NCBI RefSeq assembly: GCF_000381525.1
Contig: NZ_KB906607.1
Span: forward strand, 1-64,000
Source of the DNA: Peptostreptococcus anaerobius VPI 4330 = DSM 2949
GTDB lineage: Bacteria > Bacillota > Clostridia > Peptostreptococcales > Peptostreptococcaceae
Reading direction: 5' to 3'
Length of the DNA: 64,000 nt
Below are positions 61,877-64,000 of the stretch, in pieces (the first letter of the stretch is position 1; every line of letters begins with the position of its first letter). A program made the position numbers and the translations under genes. The notes beneath the pieces are model-generated. The model was not told the origin of the DNA and made no database searches. It saw only the letters and a list, made by a program, of their open reading frames with translations.

Positions 61877-63214
61877 CTATATGTCCAGTCCTTTCGTAGA
61901 GAAAATTTCCTCTTCTTCTAATGTTTCTAACTCCCCAAACTCATCTTTAATTTTCTTTGGATCACCCTTATAGAACACCAATACATTCTGATGAAGCCTA
62001 GCAACCTTTCTATTAGCCATATACCTTCTAGCACGAATAGCAGCCGTACCTATACTATTTAATAATATTAAATCATTGTAAAAATACATCCCTTCTTCTG
62101 CTAAAGCCTGTTTAGTTAATCCAGTTAAATCCCTGTAAAACCCTTTTTTATCTCTAACATCAGAAATAACAACAACGCCAAAGCGATTATCTTTTAATGT
62201 CCTAGCTGTTCTTCTAAGTATATTACTATAAATTTCAGAAAACGAATTATAATCCATATTGCTTATATCTTTATCATTATCTGAGTATACTTCCAAATCA
62301 AAATACGGTGGACAAGTAAACATTAAATCCTGTGACTCCTCATTGACGTGTTCTAATACATTTTGACTATCATCACATATCCATTTTATATTACTTAACC
62401 CCATTTCATTAGCGTTATTAAAGTTAGCATCTATCTGTTCCTGCCTTAAATCAATCCCAGTATAACTATGCCCTAACACATTGGCAACTATACCCCTTAC
62501 ACTACCACCAGCAAACGGGTCAATTATATTGCAATTTTTATTAGGAGAAAACCACCTATAACCAAGTTCGCATAAAACAGGGTCAAATATACTCGTTCCT
62601 GCTAATGATTCGTTAATTAGTGCCTTTGAAAAAATTAATCCATCTTCTCGACCAACTTCTGATTTAATCCCTAATTCTTTCCACGCTTTTTTTCTGTTTT
62701 GCCACCTATCTGTCTTTGTATCTATATAAGAAAACGGAGAAAATAGAAAAGTATCCGCCAAATTACTATCCACCGGATTATTTTTGTTTTTTCCCAAGAT
62801 TGAGCCAGCCTCCCCCGAATTATTATTATCTAATTCAGCAAATAAATCGTCAAACCCAAACAAATCCATATCTATATCTATACCGTCTAACTCTTCCTGC
62901 AGTGCCTCAAAATCCCATTCAGCAAACTCACCAGTCTTATTATCAACTAGCCTATAAGCCTTAACCTGTTCATCCGATAAATCAGTCAAATACATACAGG
63001 GTACTTCCTCAAGCCCTAACACCTTAGAAGCCTCATACCTCGTATGCCCTGCAATAATAACATCATCACCATCTAATAGAATTGGATTAGTAAACCCGAA
63101 CTCTTTTATAGATTCAGCAACCTTATCAATTGCATTTTCATTGTGCCTTGGATTGTTCTCATAAGGAACAATATCATCAAGACATACCATTACAATTTCC
63201 CTTTCCCTTTCCAT
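61877..63214 (-). CDS. ParB-like domain fused to DNA methyltransferase
   Basis: A 445-residue fusion. Residues 10-95 are a ParB/Srx N-domain (LDDIVPYENNPRHNENAIDK, PILLDGDDVIIAGHTRYEAS). The C-terminal half is a SAM-dependent methyltransferase with motif I IIDPFAGGSVRG, motif IV CPPYFDLEVYSD (CPPY in place of the commoner DPPY/NPPY), and GVVVISDVRDKKG. ATG 63214 has GGGAGGTAGAA; an earlier in-frame start at 63262 is unlikely. Such enzymes lie near terminase in many Firmicutes phages and may mark phage DNA against restriction. Confidence 0.87.
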   Translation of the reverse strand: MEREREIVMVCLDDIVPYENNPRHNENAIDKVAESIKEFGFTNPILLDGDDVIIAGHTRYEASKVLGLEEVPCMYLTDLSDEQVKAYRLVDNKTGEFAEWDFEALQEELDGIDIDMDLFGFDDLFAELDNNNSGEAGSILGKNKNNPVDSNLADTFLFSPFSYIDTKTDRWQNRKKAWKELGIKSEVGREDGLIFSKALINESLAGTSIFDPVLCELGYRWFSPNKNCNIIDPFAGGSVRGIVANVLGHSYTGIDLRQEQIDANFNNANEMGLSNIKWICDDSQNVLEHVNEESQDLMFTCPPYFDLEVYSDNDKDISNMDYNSFSEIYSNILRRTARTLKDNRFGVVVISDVRDKKGFYRDLTGLTKQALAEEGMYFYNDLILLNSIGTAAIRARRYMANRKVARLHQNVLVFYKGDPKKIKDEFGELETLEEEEIFSTKGLDI

Positions 63215-63260
63215 TTCTACCTCCCATATAATTATATTTTGTTGTCCCACCAATCCCACC

Positions 63261-63292
63261 AAAAAAGACGATACAACATATGTTATATCGTC
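63261..63292 (-). terminator. Palindromic terminator before the ParB-methyltransferase gene
   Basis: GACGATA (63267-63273) pairs with TATCGTC (63286-63292), with AACATATGTT as inner palindrome. On the minus strand T6 follows. It probably terminates the HicB-like transcript; as a palindrome it could also be an operator. Confidence 0.7.
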
Positions 63293-63428
63293 AATTTAGC
63301 AGTTTTTAATTATTGGGAGCAACATAGTATCAGCTTGTGATAATCAAAATAACCGAGATTACCACATTGACATAGTAACATAAAGTTACCCGCCAAAACA
63401 CGCCATATCACGTTTTAGGATAATTTTT

Positions 63429-63731
63429 TTACCTTTCTCCCCTAGTCTTATGTGTAGCTCTTTCCACCTTATTTAGATTAATCTTCACCAATACTGGTAT
63501 TTCTTTTTCAATATCATAATCCAGCATCTCAATTTTGCTAGGCTTAGGATAATCTTCTTCATCCTCGTACATATCCATCAACATTAGTTCTATACAATCA
63601 CTAGCCATTTGTATTACTTCCCCTATGTTTTCAGCCTGTGTAGTGCAATTTAAATCAGGTATATCTATAATAATCCATCTGTTTTCTGACTTTAGTATTA
63701 CAGGATATTCAAGTACTCTTTTATTATTCAT
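63429..63731 (-). CDS. HicB-like antitoxin-family protein
   Basis: A 100-residue protein starting MNNKRVLEYPVILKSENRWI then IIDIPDLNCTTQAENIGEVI, the beta-rich HicB core with a partial RNase-H-like fold, then KPSKIEMLDYDIEKEIPVLV. There is no DNA-binding tail and no HicA toxin gene in the visible neighbours. It may be a phage defence decoy or simply an orphan. ATG follows GGGGGTAGGG. Confidence 0.8.
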   Translation of the reverse strand: MNNKRVLEYPVILKSENRWIIIDIPDLNCTTQAENIGEVIQMASDCIELMLMDMYEDEEDYPKPSKIEMLDYDIEKEIPVLVKINLNKVERATHKTRGER

Positions 63732-63831
63732 CCCTACCCCCGTTTATGTTATTCAAATTTTCTGTATATCTTTGCATCCTAGGTGATAACTTTATATAAG
63801 TATTAATACTTGCCTTTTTCTTAAACATCAT
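63724..63831 (-). CDS. Possible very small phage protein
   Basis: A 35-residue frame, MMFKKKASINTYIKLSPRMQ to GGRDE, whose stop overlaps the HicB-like start. The tight packing and the continuous frame support it, but the ribosome site (GGGAAATAAAAGTA) is weak. Function unknown. Confidence 0.4.
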   Translation of the reverse strand: MMFKKKASINTYIKLSPRMQRYTENLNNINGGRDE

Positions 63832-63864
63832 TACTTTTATTTCCCTTTCCTTTAATCTTACACA

Positions 63865-64000
63865 TTACTCAACCTCACTTAATTCTATAGCCATCACCCC
63901 ATACTTATGTATATCGACTAGGCCATAAATACTATGAATCTCTTCTACTAGGTCTTTTGTTTCCTTGTATTCATCCCCAAAATCCTGTAGCCTGTACCTA
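63865..64000 (-). CDS. Phage protein, 3' end only
   Basis: An open frame enters from the right edge and ends at the stop 63865-63867, with residues RYRLQDFGDEYKETKDLVEE then IHSIYGLVDIHKYGVMAIEL. The composition looks coding. The start lies outside the window. No family recognised. Confidence 0.6.
   Translation of the reverse strand, partial: RYRLQDFGDEYKETKDLVEEIHSIYGLVDIHKYGVMAIELSEVE

Larger units (their letters stand above)
38249..64000 (-). mobile_element. PBSX-like myoprophage (late genes, right part outside the window)
   Basis: All genes from here to the right edge lie on the minus strand and follow the order of contractile-tail phages: packaging, head, connectors, sheath and tube, tail chaperones, tape measure, baseplate, fibres, lysis. 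Sheath (50824-51924), tube, XkdN/O/P/Q/R/S/T/U-like genes show a PBSX/C. difficile-type myophage. Structural genes look intact. Repressor, integrase and replication genes are not seen, so they should lie beyond 64000. The left boundary is inferred from the last lysis gene and the remnant-rich junction. Confidence 0.9.

Noticed and set aside
38249-64000. CRISPR arrays, tRNA or rRNA genes
   Set aside because: No regularly spaced repeats or cloverleaf-like segments were noticed here or in the rest of the window.

Overview
The window reads as low-GC Firmicutes chromosome. Gene content (mutS-mutL-miaA operon, a TPP-riboswitch pyrimidine transporter, glutaminyl-tRNA synthetase, a copper P-type ATPase), frequent AGA/ATA/CTA codons, strong AGGAGG ribosome sites, and a PBSX-like myoprophage with CD1375-type small proteins point to class Clostridia, most likely Peptostreptococcaceae. 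The family assignment is inference.

Layout. 1-307 holds the end of an IS3-type insertion sequence. 345-7140 is a minus-strand operon mutS, mutL, miaA and a PLP-dependent methionine gamma-lyase-like gene; hfq, often found next to miaA in clostridia, is not there. 7266-10200 is a thiamin-pyrimidine ABC transporter operon behind a TPP riboswitch with its own terminator. 10295-16193 holds a Nudix hydrolase, a serine recombinase whose catalytic serine is replaced by threonine, an asymmetric ABC-F ATPase, a purine permease, and a response regulator whose sensor kinase survives only as a 3' remnant with an internal stop. 16435-21773 holds a Dabb protein, CopA, a small membrane protein and a TypA/BipA gene split by a one-base frameshift. 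21812-37936 is housekeeping: methyltransferase, CorA, TPR protein, a DUF3810-like membrane protein, GIY-YIG and Nudix proteins, Mrp, adenosine deaminase, a Na/Pi cotransporter behind a large palindrome, a MoaA-like protein without its cluster cysteines, a RelA/SpoT-domain protein, GlnRS, a lipoprotein and MiaB.

From about 38.2 kb to the right edge the window is a minus-strand prophage. Read right to left in transcription order it runs: HicB-like protein, ParB-methyltransferase, terminase small and large subunits, portal, MuF minor head protein with a C-terminal papain-like toxin-type domain, a candidate immunity gene, scaffold, major capsid, head-tail connectors, contractile sheath and tube, a tail-assembly chaperone with a textbook -1 frameshift site (A AAA AAC), a short tape measure, LysM protein, a baseplate hub fused to two peptidoglycan hydrolases, XkdR/S/T/U-like baseplate proteins, a beta-propeller tail protein, small CD1375-like proteins, holin and endolysin. 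Integrase and lysogeny genes are not in the window.

The most interesting items are the MuF toxin/immunity candidate in the prophage head operon, the frameshifted tail chaperone not captured by ordinary gene calling, the cysteine-less MoaA paralogue, the Ser-to-Thr recombinase, the frameshifted typA, and the palindrome with PhoP-box-like repeats before the phosphate transporter.
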